This document shows positions 37,190-45,811 of a stretch of DNA of 64,000 nucleotides, one piece after another. The notes beneath the pieces are model-generated. The model was not told the DNA's origin, did no database searches, and saw nothing but the letters and a program-made list of their open reading frames with translations. This DNA is from Piscinibacter gummiphilus (GTDB lineage: Bacteria; Pseudomonadota; Gammaproteobacteria; Burkholderiales; Burkholderiaceae_C). Each line of letters begins with the position of its first letter. The first letter of the stretch is position 1. The DNA lies in NCBI RefSeq assembly GCF_032681285.1, contig NZ_CP136336.1, forward strand, positions 4,699,001-4,763,000, written 5' to 3'. The translations under genes were made by a program, and so were the position numbers.

Positions 37190-38395
37190 TCAGGCTCCGG
37201 GAAGGTTCAGGATGCGTTTGGCGATGACGTTGAGCTGGACCTCGCTCGTGCCGCCTTCGATGGAGTTGCCTTTGGTGCGCAGCCACGCACGGGCCAGCGC
37301 ACCTTCGCGCGAGCGCGGGCTTTCCCAATCGAGCGCATCGCTGCCGCCGGCCTGCATCATCAATTCGTGGCGGCGCTTGTTGAGCTCGGCGCCGTAGTAC
37401 TTGAGCACCGAGCTGAAGGCCGGGTTGCCCTGGCCGGCGCGCGCCATGTCCATCGCGCGCTCCATCGTCAAACGGAACGCGGCCTCGTCGACTTCGAACT
37501 GCGCGATCTGGGCACGCAGCACCGGGTCGGCGACGCGACCTTGCGCATCGGCGCCCACCTGCTCCAGCGCGAACACGCCGAGCGGCTTGGCCGCGCCACG
37601 GTCGCCGATGCCGCCGATCATTTCGCGCTCGTGCGTGAGCAGGTACTTGGCCACGTCCCAGCCGGCGTTGAGCGTGCCCACGAGGTTCTTCTTCTCGACG
37701 CGCACGTTGTCGAAGAAGGTTTCGCAGAACGGCGACTTGCCCGAGATCAGCAGGATGGGCTTGGTCGTGACACCCGGCGTCGCCATGTCGAAAAGCACGA
37801 AGCTGATGCCGGTGTGCTTCTTCGCCTGCGGGTCGGTGCGCACGAGGCAGAAGATCCAGTCGGCCTTGTCGGCGTAGCTGGTCCAGATCTTCTGGCCGTT
37901 GACGATGAAGTGATCGCCCTTGTCTTCTGCCTTGGTCTGCAGCGAGGCCAGGTCGGAGCCGGCGTTGGGCTCCGAGTAGCCCTGGCACCAGCGGATCTCG
38001 CCGCGCGCGATGGGTGGCAGGAACTCGAGCTTCTGCTCGTGCGTGCCGAACTTCAGGAGCGCCGGGCCGAGCATCCAGATGCCGAAGCTCTGCACCGGGG
38101 CGCGGCAGTTCAGCGCGCGCATCTCCTGCGCGAGGATCTTGGCCTGCTCGCCCGTGAGGCCACCACCGCCGTATTCCTTGGGCCAGGTCGGCACCGTCCA
38201 GCCCTTGGCGGCCATGCGCTCCAGCCACACCTTCTGGGCGTCGGACGAGAACTTCCACTTGCGGCCGCCCCAGCAGACATCGTCTTCGCTGGTCACGGGC
38301 TTGCGCATCTCGGGCGGGCAGTTCTGCTCCAGCCAGGCGCGCGTTTCCTCGCGGAAGGATTTCAGCTCGGGCTTCTCTGCAGTCGCAGTCGTCAT
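37190..38395 (-). CDS. Split acyl-CoA dehydrogenase, large subunit (second pair)
   Basis: A 401-aa ACAD subunit. WCQGYSEPNAGSD (136-148) is the substrate/flavin loop; YLLTHEREMI carries Glu256 at the IVD/ChsE4-type catalytic position; the MCAD site is IEGGTSEVQ. It lies 17 nt after the SDR stop. The pair acts as a heteromer on a bulky, branched, alicyclic or dicarboxylic acyl-CoA by analogy with PimCD and mycobacterial ChsE enzymes. Confidence 0.85.
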   Translation of the reverse strand: MTTATAEKPELKSFREETRAWLEQNCPPEMRKPVTSEDDVCWGGRKWKFSSDAQKVWLERMAAKGWTVPTWPKEYGGGGLTGEQAKILAQEMRALNCRAPVQSFGIWMLGPALLKFGTHEQKLEFLPPIARGEIRWCQGYSEPNAGSDLASLQTKAEDKGDHFIVNGQKIWTSYADKADWIFCLVRTDPQAKKHTGISFVLFDMATPGVTTKPILLISGKSPFCETFFDNVRVEKKNLVGTLNAGWDVAKYLLTHEREMIGGIGDRGAAKPLGVFALEQVGADAQGRVADPVLRAQIAQFEVDEAAFRLTMERAMDMARAGQGNPAFSSVLKYYGAELNKRRHELMMQAGGSDALDWESPRSREGALARAWLRTKGNSIEGGTSEVQLNVIAKRILNLPGA

Positions 38396-38412
38396 GCGTT
38401 GCTCCGATGGGA

Positions 38413-39177
38413 TCAGATGGTCACGCCACCGTCGATGACGAGCGCCTGGCCCGTCATGAACGAGCCGGCCTTGGAGGCGAGGAACACGGCCGCGCCGGCG
38501 ATCTCGTCGGGCTCGCCGATGCGGCGTAGCGGGGCGTTGGCGGTCGAGCGCTTCAAGGTCTCGGGGTTGTCCCACAGGGCCTTCGCGAAGTCGGTCTTGA
38601 TGAGGCCCGGCGCAATGCAATTCACGCGGATGTTGTGCGGGCCGTACTCCACCGCGAGGTTGCGCGCGAGCTGGAAGTCGGCTGCCTTGGAGATGTTGTA
38701 CGCACCGATCACCGGCGAGCCGCGCAGGCCGCCGATGCTCGACACGATGATGATCGCGCCGTCCTTGCGCTCGATCATCTGCGGCGCGGCGAAGTTGATC
38801 AGCCAGTGGTTGGCGATCACGTTGTTCTCGAGGATCTTGCGGAACTGGTCGTCTTCGATGCCGGCGAGCGGGCCGTAGTACGGGTTCGACGCGGCATTGC
38901 ACACCACGATGTCGACCTTGCCGAACTGCTTCGTGGTCTCGTCGACGAGGTGCTTGAGGTCGTCCTTCGACGAGATGTTGGCCGGGATCGAGATCGCCGA
39001 GCCCGCACCGTGCGCCTTGTTGATCGCCGCGGCCACTTCGGCGCAGGGCTCGGGCTTGCGCGACGAGATCACGACCTTGGCGCCCTGTTCGGCCATGCGC
39101 TCGGCGATCGCCTTGCCGATGCCGCGCGACGAGCCGGTGATGACGGCGACCTTGCCTGTGAGATCGAACAACGACAT
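38413..39177 (-). CDS. Short-chain dehydrogenase/reductase
   Basis: A 254-aa classical SDR, first gene of the leftward operon. The cofactor motif is TGSSRGIG (14-21), NAAS replaces the common NNAG, and the catalytic residues are Ser146/147, Tyr160 and Lys164. The ATG at 39177 has GGAAG upstream; the 23-residue upstream extension is non-conserved. It likely oxidises the hydroxyacyl or an alcohol intermediate for the split-ACAD pathway. Confidence 0.88.
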   Translation of the reverse strand: MSLFDLTGKVAVITGSSRGIGKAIAERMAEQGAKVVISSRKPEPCAEVAAAINKAHGAGSAISIPANISSKDDLKHLVDETTKQFGKVDIVVCNAASNPYYGPLAGIEDDQFRKILENNVIANHWLINFAAPQMIERKDGAIIIVSSIGGLRGSPVIGAYNISKAADFQLARNLAVEYGPHNIRVNCIAPGLIKTDFAKALWDNPETLKRSTANAPLRRIGEPDEIAGAAVFLASKAGSFMTGQALVIDGGVTI

Positions 39178-39283
39178 GAGAGCTTCCTTGCTGGTTAAAT
39201 GGAGGGGCTTCGAGGGTTGGGCCACGCAGGTGCGTGAGGCGACCAACCGACTTTTCTAAACCCTTGTCTCCGAGTGATGATTT

Positions 39284-39306
39284 GCCCTGTGAAACAGGGC
39301 CTTTTT
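39284..39306 (+). terminator. Terminator-like hairpin in the leader of the MFE-2-type SDR
   Basis: GCCCTGT-GAA-ACAGGGC (39284-39300) is a compact 7-bp hairpin followed by CTTTTTC. It points rightward and lies 42 nt before the ATG at 39348, in a divergent intergenic region with no rightward gene immediately before it. It may be an attenuator or block read-through against the leftward operon. Confidence 0.6.
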
Positions 39307-39347
39307 CTGAGCCTCGGAAAACATACCAGATTGTTGGAAAGAGGACT

Positions 39348-40226
39348 ATGAGCATTAGCTTTGACGGCCGTGTCGCGATCGTGACAGGCGCAGGTGGCGG
39401 CTTGGGCCGCGAGCACGCACTCGCGCTCGCCCAGCGTGGCGCGAAGGTGGTGGTGAACGACCTGGGCCCTGGCGCACAGACCGTGGCCGACGAGATCAAG
39501 GCTGCCGGCGGCCAGGCCATCGCGGTGTCGTGCTCGGTGACCGACTTCGACGCGGTGCAGGCCATGGTCAAGACGACGATGGACACCTGGGGCCGTGTCG
39601 ACATCCTCGTCAACAACGCCGGCATCCTGCGCGACAAGAGCTTCTCGAAGATGGAAATGGCCGACTTCAAGCTCGTGGTCGACGTGCACCTCATGGGCGC
39701 CGTGTACTGCACCAAGGCAGTGTGGGACATCATGCGCGCCCAGAAGTACGGCCGCATCGTCAACACCACCTCGTCGTCGGGCCTCTTCGGGAACTTCGGC
39801 CAGTCGAACTACGGCGCCGCCAAGATGGCGCTCGTCGGCCTGATGCAGACGCTCTCGCTCGAAGGCGCCAAAGACAACGTGAAGGTCAACTGCCTGGCCC
39901 CGACCGCCGCCACCGCGATGACCGAAGGCCTGATGCCGCAGGTCGTGCTCGACAAGCTGGCACCCGCGGCCGTGACGCCCGGCCTGCTCTACCTCGTGAG
40001 CGAAGACGCGCCGACGCGCGTGATCCTCAACGCCGGCGCAGGCACCTTCGCCCGCAGCTACGTGACCATGACGCTCGGCACGCACATCGGCACCGGTGCC
40101 GATGCCGACGACCAGGTGGCCGCGCAGTTCGAAGCGATCTCGTCGCGCGACGATGAGGTCGTGCCGCAAAGCGGCAGCGAGCAAGGCCGCAACGAGGTGG
40201 GCAAGGCGATGGCGGCGTCGAGCTGA
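39348..40226 (+). CDS. MFE-2-type 3-hydroxyacyl-CoA dehydrogenase (SDR)
   Basis: A 292-aa SDR resembling the dehydrogenase domain of peroxisomal multifunctional enzyme type 2 (17-beta-HSD4). VDGRVAIVTGAGGGLGREHALALAQRGA-type start (here FDGRVAIVTGAGGGLGRE) with VVVNDLG is diagnostic; Tyr155 and Lys159 are catalytic, and the extended C-terminus is typical. It would oxidise (3R)-hydroxyacyl-CoA. It is transcribed away from the second split-ACAD operon and probably supplies its next oxidation. Confidence 0.88.
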   Translation: MSISFDGRVAIVTGAGGGLGREHALALAQRGAKVVVNDLGPGAQTVADEIKAAGGQAIAVSCSVTDFDAVQAMVKTTMDTWGRVDILVNNAGILRDKSFSKMEMADFKLVVDVHLMGAVYCTKAVWDIMRAQKYGRIVNTTSSSGLFGNFGQSNYGAAKMALVGLMQTLSLEGAKDNVKVNCLAPTAATAMTEGLMPQVVLDKLAPAAVTPGLLYLVSEDAPTRVILNAGAGTFARSYVTMTLGTHIGTGADADDQVAAQFEAISSRDDEVVPQSGSEQGRNEVGKAMAASS

Positions 40227-40363
40227 TCTCGGGCGACCGCCCACGCAACCCCATGGGCAAGGGGTCTGACAGCGCGTAAACGCGACAGCCCCTAGACCGC
40301 GCTCTCCCTCAGAATTCGCGGCGCGCGTCGAGCGCATGCATAACATTCATTGAGGAGGGAGCA
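40227..40363 (+). other. Intergenic stretch with nested inverted repeats
   Basis: CGCGT-AA-ACGCG (40273-40284) lies inside a wider pair GGTCT (40263-40267) and AGACC (40294-40298). No T-run follows. A GAGGAGGGAG Shine-Dalgarno precedes the ATG at 40364. No clear promoter is seen. Confidence 0.35.
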
Positions 40364-42298
40364 ATGTCTCCAAGCACATGCGCCAGGTCGTACCACCTGG
40401 CTCTGTTGAGCGCTGCCGTGTTGACGGCATCTGCCTGCGGTGGAGGCGGCGGCAGTGGCGACTCGGCTGGGGCGGCCCCTCCGCCGCCTGCGCGGACGGA
40501 AGTTACCGGCGTCGTGCACCTGCCCGCCGCGACGTCCGCGCCGGCAACGGTCTGCTACGACAGCAACCAGGACGGCGACTGCGATGCCGGCGAACCCACC
40601 ACCCTCACAAGTGGCACCGGCGCCTATCGTTTGACCGGGTTGCCATCGACACAAGGCGAGGGCGCCGCACTCCTCGCACAAGTGCCTGCCGGATCGGGCG
40701 CTGCGTACACATTGAAAGCTCCCGTCTCCCGGCCGGAGTTCATCACACCCATCACCACGCTCGTTCAGGTCGGCATCTCGCAAGGCATGGCGCGGCAGGC
40801 CGTCGAGACCGCCGTCGCCCGCCAACTCCAGGTCGATGTCAGCAGCCTCTACGGCGACCACCGCACGCTCTCCGCTGGCGTACAGCGCGCCTGGCACGAA
40901 ACGCTGGCCGCCTTCATCGTGCATCAACTGCAGAACGGCACGCCCTTGCGTGTTGGGCCCTCGGCATCTGCGGGCACCGACTACTACGTCGACTCGTTCT
41001 ACTACACAGACGCCACGAATCACTACCTGGGCTATTCGTACTCGACGGGGAGCGTCGACCCTGCAACGGGCCTTCAGTCGGAATACAGCTTCTCGCGGGA
41101 GGTCCGGGACTCACAACGGAGACCGATTTTCTCGTCCGACTTCCGGTGGGTGCTGACACCATCGGGCTGGATGCTGAACATGTTCGATGCGTTTGCGTAC
41201 CCGCAGACGACGGGCAATCCCTTCGTCGCGCTGTCCCCCACGGGCCATCTCAGCATTGCATCGGCCCACGACGAAGACGTCGGCGGACAAACCGTCTCGG
41301 CCGCAGTGGCCCGCACCGCTGCCAGCACCAATGGAAACACCTTCGCCACCATCAACCTCCCGGCCGGCTTCGTCCCACCCGGCACGATGCCGGCCGGCGC
41401 ACGACTGCGAACCCTTCGATATGCGCAAATGGCGAGTCCTGCCCAGTACCTGTCCGACTCTGACCGTGTACCGGTGAACCAGCCCAGCGTGGCCGCGCTC
41501 ATCGCAGCCTACCCGCGACTAGCCTCAGGCACACCCGTGACGGAGCAAAACACCGCGCTCATCGGCAGCCGTGCGCGCGCGTGGGTGGATGCATGGGGCA
41601 GTGGCCAGAGTTGCTGGACCCAGTTCTCGACCAACGCCCTCGGCATCCGCACCTGTGTCGACGCCGACTTGCGCGCCACCTTCGACAGCGCCGGCAGCGC
41701 CATCCATTTCGAGCTGTGCGACCACGCGTTCGGCGGCCCGCCGAGCTCGGAGAACTGCAGGCCGGCGGGTTCGGCACCGCTGGTAGCGGGCATCTTGAGT
41801 GGCACTGTGCCGAGCCTTCGCGTCGACCCGATGCCGGAGGTCGCCGCCCCTTTCCTGGGCAACCAAGTGCTGACCGAGCATCAGGGGCGCATATACAAGG
41901 CGACGCCGCCTATGTCGGCCACGACCGTCCCGCCCATCTACACCATCACCCAGATGAACCGCAGAGCCTTCAGCGCGCTGGCCGACACGTTGCGCCTCGC
42001 TGCCCCGAACCCAAGCTTCACGGTGCCCTCGCCCTTCATGGGCGTGTGGCAGCTAAACGCGGGCACGCATAGCCGATGCGAAGCCGTGGTGGTGGATGCG
42101 GCCGGAGATCTCATCGGTGCGTGCCAGTCACCCGCGGGCGCCATGACCATCGGGACGGTACTCCAAAACGGCGTGGCGAGCTTCACCATCCCGAGCTACA
42201 ACACCAGCTTCAGCGGCCAGTTCGCGCCGGCCAACGCCACAGGCAACTGGTCGCACAACGCCACGCTAACGGGCACCTGGAGCGCGACTAAGTACTAG
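40364..42298 (+). CDS. Secreted lipoprotein of unknown function
   Basis: A 644-aa protein I do not recognise. It has a lipoprotein signal (LTASAC, Cys25) followed by a Gly-rich linker GGGGGSGD and a Pro run, as in many burkholderial surface lipoproteins. CYDSNQDGDCDAGEPTTL (about 64-81) looks like a calcium-binding SdrB-like or carboxypeptidase-regulatory beta-sandwich domain. The remainder is rich in Ser, Thr, Ala and Tyr. Base use looks less GC-extreme than the neighbours, which may mean accessory origin. It overlaps the convergent kinase gene by 11 nt. Confidence 0.75.
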   Translation: MSPSTCARSYHLALLSAAVLTASACGGGGGSGDSAGAAPPPPARTEVTGVVHLPAATSAPATVCYDSNQDGDCDAGEPTTLTSGTGAYRLTGLPSTQGEGAALLAQVPAGSGAAYTLKAPVSRPEFITPITTLVQVGISQGMARQAVETAVARQLQVDVSSLYGDHRTLSAGVQRAWHETLAAFIVHQLQNGTPLRVGPSASAGTDYYVDSFYYTDATNHYLGYSYSTGSVDPATGLQSEYSFSREVRDSQRRPIFSSDFRWVLTPSGWMLNMFDAFAYPQTTGNPFVALSPTGHLSIASAHDEDVGGQTVSAAVARTAASTNGNTFATINLPAGFVPPGTMPAGARLRTLRYAQMASPAQYLSDSDRVPVNQPSVAALIAAYPRLASGTPVTEQNTALIGSRARAWVDAWGSGQSCWTQFSTNALGIRTCVDADLRATFDSAGSAIHFELCDHAFGGPPSSENCRPAGSAPLVAGILSGTVPSLRVDPMPEVAAPFLGNQVLTEHQGRIYKATPPMSATTVPPIYTITQMNRRAFSALADTLRLAAPNPSFTVPSPFMGVWQLNAGTHSRCEAVVVDAAGDLIGACQSPAGAMTIGTVLQNGVASFTIPSYNTSFSGQFAPANATGNWSHNATLTGTWSATKY

Positions 42299-44153
42299 TG
42301 GTGAGCACGGCGGCGCGAGGGCCTTCGGCGCCCGCCAACGCGAAGTTCACCAGCGCCCGCAGCTTGTGAGGTGCCACCGGCTTCAGCAGCAGCTGGAAAT
42401 CGTGGTCGGCAGACTCGCTGTCGAGATCGCCAGCCAGGCTGCCGGTGATCATGATGGCGGGCAGGTCGCCATCGAAACGCCCCCGCACCGCCGTGATGGC
42501 CTCCACGCCGGTGTGGAGGCCGTCGAGGCGGTAGTCGGCAATCAGCAGGTCGGGCCGCACGGCATCCGCCTGCGCGGCCCAGTTTCGCACCCCCTGCAAG
42601 TTGCCGAAGGCCTGCACTTCTGCGCCCCAGCCTTCGAGCAGCGCTTTGAGGCCCGCGCGGATCGTGGCGTCGTCGTCCACCACCACGATCGTTCGGCCGA
42701 CCAGCGCCCGCGCCGAGGCCGCCGGGCCGCACGGCTCGTGGAGCGCATGCGCCTGCGAGGCATCGCCCACCGGCAGATCGATCGTGAAGACCGAGCCACG
42801 GCCGGGCTCGGAGCGCAGGGCCAGCGGCGCGTCCATCAGCGAGGCCAGACGCCGCGCGATGGAAAGGCCGAGGCCCAGACCCTTGCGATCCTGCGGCACC
42901 TGCGCCTGGGTGTCGGCCACCTGGTAGAACTCTTCAAAGATGCGCTCGCGCTCGTTCTCAGGAATGCCGACGCCGGTGTCCCACACCTGCAGCCGCACCT
43001 GCTGGCCGCGGCGGCGGCAGCTCACGAGCACGCTGCCGTCATGGGTGTAGCGCACGGCGTTGGAGACGAGGTTGCGCAGGATGCGCTCGACGAGCACCGG
43101 GTCGGCGTGAAGCAACTTATCCCCGCCGCGAAAGCGCAGCGACAGGCCCTTGTCGAACGCCACCGGCTCGAAGTGCAGGCGCAGCTTGCGGAAGATCTCG
43201 CCCGCCGCAAAGTGCTCGGGTGACACGGTGACGGCGCCGCTGTCGATCTTGGTGATGTCGAGCAGCTCGGAGAAGAGCCCTTCGAGCGCATCGACCGAGC
43301 CGTTGATGCTGGCCACGAGGGGGGCGAGTTCCTTGTCGTGGCTGCGCTGGCTCAAGGCCTCGGCGAGGAGGCCCATCGCATGCAGCGGCTGGCGCAGGTC
43401 GTGGCTCGCGGCGGCGAAGAACTGGGTCTTGGCGCGGTTGGCCACCTCGGCCTCGTGCCGCGCCACGTCGGCCGCGCGGCGGGCTTCGTCGGCTGCGGCC
43501 TTCTCCTGGCCCATCTGCCACATCATGCCCTCGCCGAGCTTGCGGAAGTTCATCAGGTAGAAGCGCGACAGGAAGCCCGTGCCGCCCACGATCACGAGCA
43601 GGGTCAGCGCGATCAGGATGCTCGAGGCATCACCCCCCAGCGCGATGTGCGCGACCATCGGCATCAGAGAGCAGAAGAAGTGCGCCTCGAAGGCGTAGTA
43701 CTTCATCGAGATGTGATACGAGTTGAGCACGCACAGCCCGTAGAGCACGAAGCCGAGCAGCATCTGCTCCTTCGCGCCGCCGTAGGGGAACAGCAGCCAG
43801 GCGGTGATGCCCCAGTACACACCCGACACCACGGCCAGCAGGAAGAAGCGGTTGTAGGAGCCTTCGGCCTTGCGTTGAGGGTCGGCGCGCCAGCGCTTCA
43901 GGTGGCGGATCGCCAACACGCGCGACACGACGAAGACCCCCAGGGCCGCGAGCCACGCGGCGAGCACGTTCGTGGGCAGCAGGGGCCAGAACCACGGCAT
44001 CAGCACCACGGCCACGAAGATGTTGAGGGCCGTCATGCGCGGGAGGATCCAGAACGCACGGTCCACCCACGCCACTTCCATGCTGGCCTCGAATGCCCCG
44101 CGCACCTGCCCCTCCACAGGTCGCTGAACCGGACCCTCCGGCGTTTTCTTCAC
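42288..44153 (-). CDS. Hybrid sensor histidine kinase/response regulator
   Basis: A membrane-bound kinase of about 621 aa with about six N-terminal transmembrane helices and no large periplasmic loop. A short coiled coil (EKAAADEARRAADVARHEAE) leads to HisKA with the phospho-His in AAASHDLRQPLHAMG (about His251), then HATPase (NAVRYT, GLGLSIARRL) and a C-terminal receiver (VVVDDDATIRAGL, phospho-Asp in LLIADYRLDG). GTG at 44153 is chosen because the conserved pre-membrane segment GQVRGAFEAS starts before the alternative ATG at 44081. No output regulator is adjacent, so its partner is unknown. Confidence 0.85.
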   Translation of the reverse strand: MKKTPEGPVQRPVEGQVRGAFEASMEVAWVDRAFWILPRMTALNIFVAVVLMPWFWPLLPTNVLAAWLAALGVFVVSRVLAIRHLKRWRADPQRKAEGSYNRFFLLAVVSGVYWGITAWLLFPYGGAKEQMLLGFVLYGLCVLNSYHISMKYYAFEAHFFCSLMPMVAHIALGGDASSILIALTLLVIVGGTGFLSRFYLMNFRKLGEGMMWQMGQEKAAADEARRAADVARHEAEVANRAKTQFFAAASHDLRQPLHAMGLLAEALSQRSHDKELAPLVASINGSVDALEGLFSELLDITKIDSGAVTVSPEHFAAGEIFRKLRLHFEPVAFDKGLSLRFRGGDKLLHADPVLVERILRNLVSNAVRYTHDGSVLVSCRRRGQQVRLQVWDTGVGIPENERERIFEEFYQVADTQAQVPQDRKGLGLGLSIARRLASLMDAPLALRSEPGRGSVFTIDLPVGDASQAHALHEPCGPAASARALVGRTIVVVDDDATIRAGLKALLEGWGAEVQAFGNLQGVRNWAAQADAVRPDLLIADYRLDGLHTGVEAITAVRGRFDGDLPAIMITGSLAGDLDSESADHDFQLLLKPVAPHKLRALVNFALAGAEGPRAAVLTTST

Positions 44154-44258
44154 ACGATCAACCCAACAGTTCCGGGTGCGCCACACGGGCGGCGCCCAAC
44201 ACCGCGCACCATGCCACCAAAGGCACATTGGCGGGGTGATCCACCGCACACATTGCGC

Positions 44259-44294
44259 AAAAAGGGCGCAGAGGATTCGCTCCCCTGCGCCCTT
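44259..44294 (-). terminator. Intrinsic terminator of the ACAD11-type gene
   Basis: On the minus strand AAGGGCGCAG and CTGCGCCCTT form a perfect 10-bp stem with a 13-nt loop, followed by TTT then GCG (five T in all counting the stem end). It lies about 42 nt after the stop at 44336 and before the kinase gene. Confidence 0.8.
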
Positions 44295-44335
44295 GTTCAC
44301 ACCCGCCGGCAGGCGGGCGCGAGAGCATCAGACCA

Positions 44336-45580
44336 TCAGGCCGACTTCGGGGCGCGGTACTTGCCCATCTCCCAGCGGGCGATGGCGCGGTTGTGCACTT
44401 CGTCGGGGCCGTCGGCCAGGCGCATCGTGCGCATGCTGGCGTATTGCTTGGCGAGGCCAAAGTCTTCCGACACACCACCGGCGCCATGCGCCTGGATCGC
44501 GTCGTCGATGATCTTGAGCGCCATGCGCGGGGCGGCGACCTTGATCATCGCGATCTCGAGGCGGGCGACCTTGTTGCCGACCTTGTCCATCATGTCGGCC
44601 GCCTTCAGGCACAGGAGGCGCGTCATCTCGATGTCGATGCGGGCGGTGGCGATGCGCTCTTCCCACAGCGACTGGTCGATGATGCGCTTGCCGAAGGCCA
44701 CGCGCGACTGCAGGCGCTTCATCATCTTCTCGAGCGCCACTTCGGCGCTGCCGATGGTGCGCATGCAGTGGTGGATGCGGCCCGGGCCGAGGCGGCCCTG
44801 CGCGATCTCGAAGCCGCGGCCTTCGCCGAGGAGCAGGTTCTCAAGCGGCACACGCACATCCTTGAACACCACTTCGGCGTGGCCGTGCGGTGCGTCGTCG
44901 AAGCCGAACACCGGCAGCATGCGCAGCACGGTGATGCCCGGGGTGTCCATCGGCACGAGGATCTGCGACTGCTGGGCGTGCGAGGGCGCGTCGGGGTTGC
45001 TCTTGCCCATCACGATGGCGATCTTGCAGCGCGGGTCGCCCACGCCGGACGACCACCACTTGCGGCCGTTGAGCACGTAGTGGTCGCCGTCGCGCTTGAT
45101 CTCGAGCGCGATGTTGGTGGCGTCGGACGAGGCCACGGCGGGCTCGGTCATCAGGAAGGCCGAGCGGATCTTGCCGTCAAGTAGAGGCTCCATCCACATC
45201 TTCTTCTGCGCGTCGTTCGCATAACGCGCCAGCACTTCCATGTTGCCGGTGTCGGGCGCCGAGCAGTTGAAGACTTCAGAGGCGAAGCCCACCTTGCCCA
45301 TCTCTTCCGCGCACATTGCGTACTCGAGGTTGGTGAGGCCGGCACCGCGGTAGGGGCTGTCTTCGGGCAGAGAATCTTTCGGCAGGAAGAGGTTCCACAG
45401 GCCTTCCTTCTTGGCGATGGCCTTGAGCTCCTCGACCACCGGCACGACCTGCCAGCGGTTGGTGCCGAAGCCCTTCATCTGCTCGTAGTAGGTGGGCACC
45501 GCGGGGTACACGTACTTGTTCATGAAGTCGACCACGCGGTCGCGCCAGTAGATCTGGCGTTCGGACATCGAGAAATTCAT
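44336..45580 (-). CDS. ACAD10/11-type acyl-CoA dehydrogenase
   Basis: A 414-aa ACAD with features of the ACAD10/ACAD11 dehydrogenase domain: [42 protein letters not shown] and [16 protein letters not shown] at the C-terminus in place of the MCAD Glu motif. In ACAD11 and LvaC this fold removes phosphate from 4-phosphoacyl-CoA. The matching kinase domain is at 13702-14796. GGAGAG precedes the ATG at 45580; 16 upstream residues in frame are not conserved. It is a single-gene unit, divergent from the hydrolase at 45812. Confidence 0.88.
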   Translation of the reverse strand: MNFSMSERQIYWRDRVVDFMNKYVYPAVPTYYEQMKGFGTNRWQVVPVVEELKAIAKKEGLWNLFLPKDSLPEDSPYRGAGLTNLEYAMCAEEMGKVGFASEVFNCSAPDTGNMEVLARYANDAQKKMWMEPLLDGKIRSAFLMTEPAVASSDATNIALEIKRDGDHYVLNGRKWWSSGVGDPRCKIAIVMGKSNPDAPSHAQQSQILVPMDTPGITVLRMLPVFGFDDAPHGHAEVVFKDVRVPLENLLLGEGRGFEIAQGRLGPGRIHHCMRTIGSAEVALEKMMKRLQSRVAFGKRIIDQSLWEERIATARIDIEMTRLLCLKAADMMDKVGNKVARLEIAMIKVAAPRMALKIIDDAIQAHGAGGVSEDFGLAKQYASMRTMRLADGPDEVHNRAIARWEMGKYRAPKSA

Positions 45581-45710
45581 TCGCTTCTCTCCAAAGTGAG
45601 TTGTGGACTCGGGGCCGCCCCGTGGCACGCGTCGAGATTCTCTGGCAGACTGAATTTTCTAAGATCAATCTGTACCGCCACGGAGAACGCGGCCCCATGG
45701 GCGCGTTTAT

Positions 45711-45756
45711 AGACGAGAGCACGACAGTCTCAAGTCTCGTCTGCGACATGCGTCGC
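45711..45756. promoter_or_regulatory. Inverted repeats in the divergent region 45581-45811
   Basis: AGACGAGA (45711-45718) and TCTCGTCT (45735-45742) are perfect 8-bp arms 24 bp apart centre to centre. GCGAC-ATGC-GTCGC (45743-45756) follows directly. They lie between the ACAD11-type gene and the hydrolase and may be regulator sites; no sigma-54 promoter is seen. Confidence 0.45.
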
Positions 45757-45811
45757 ACGGTGCCGGCGCATACCTGTCTTTCCAGATTCGCAACCGATCC
45801 CGCCATCGCCC

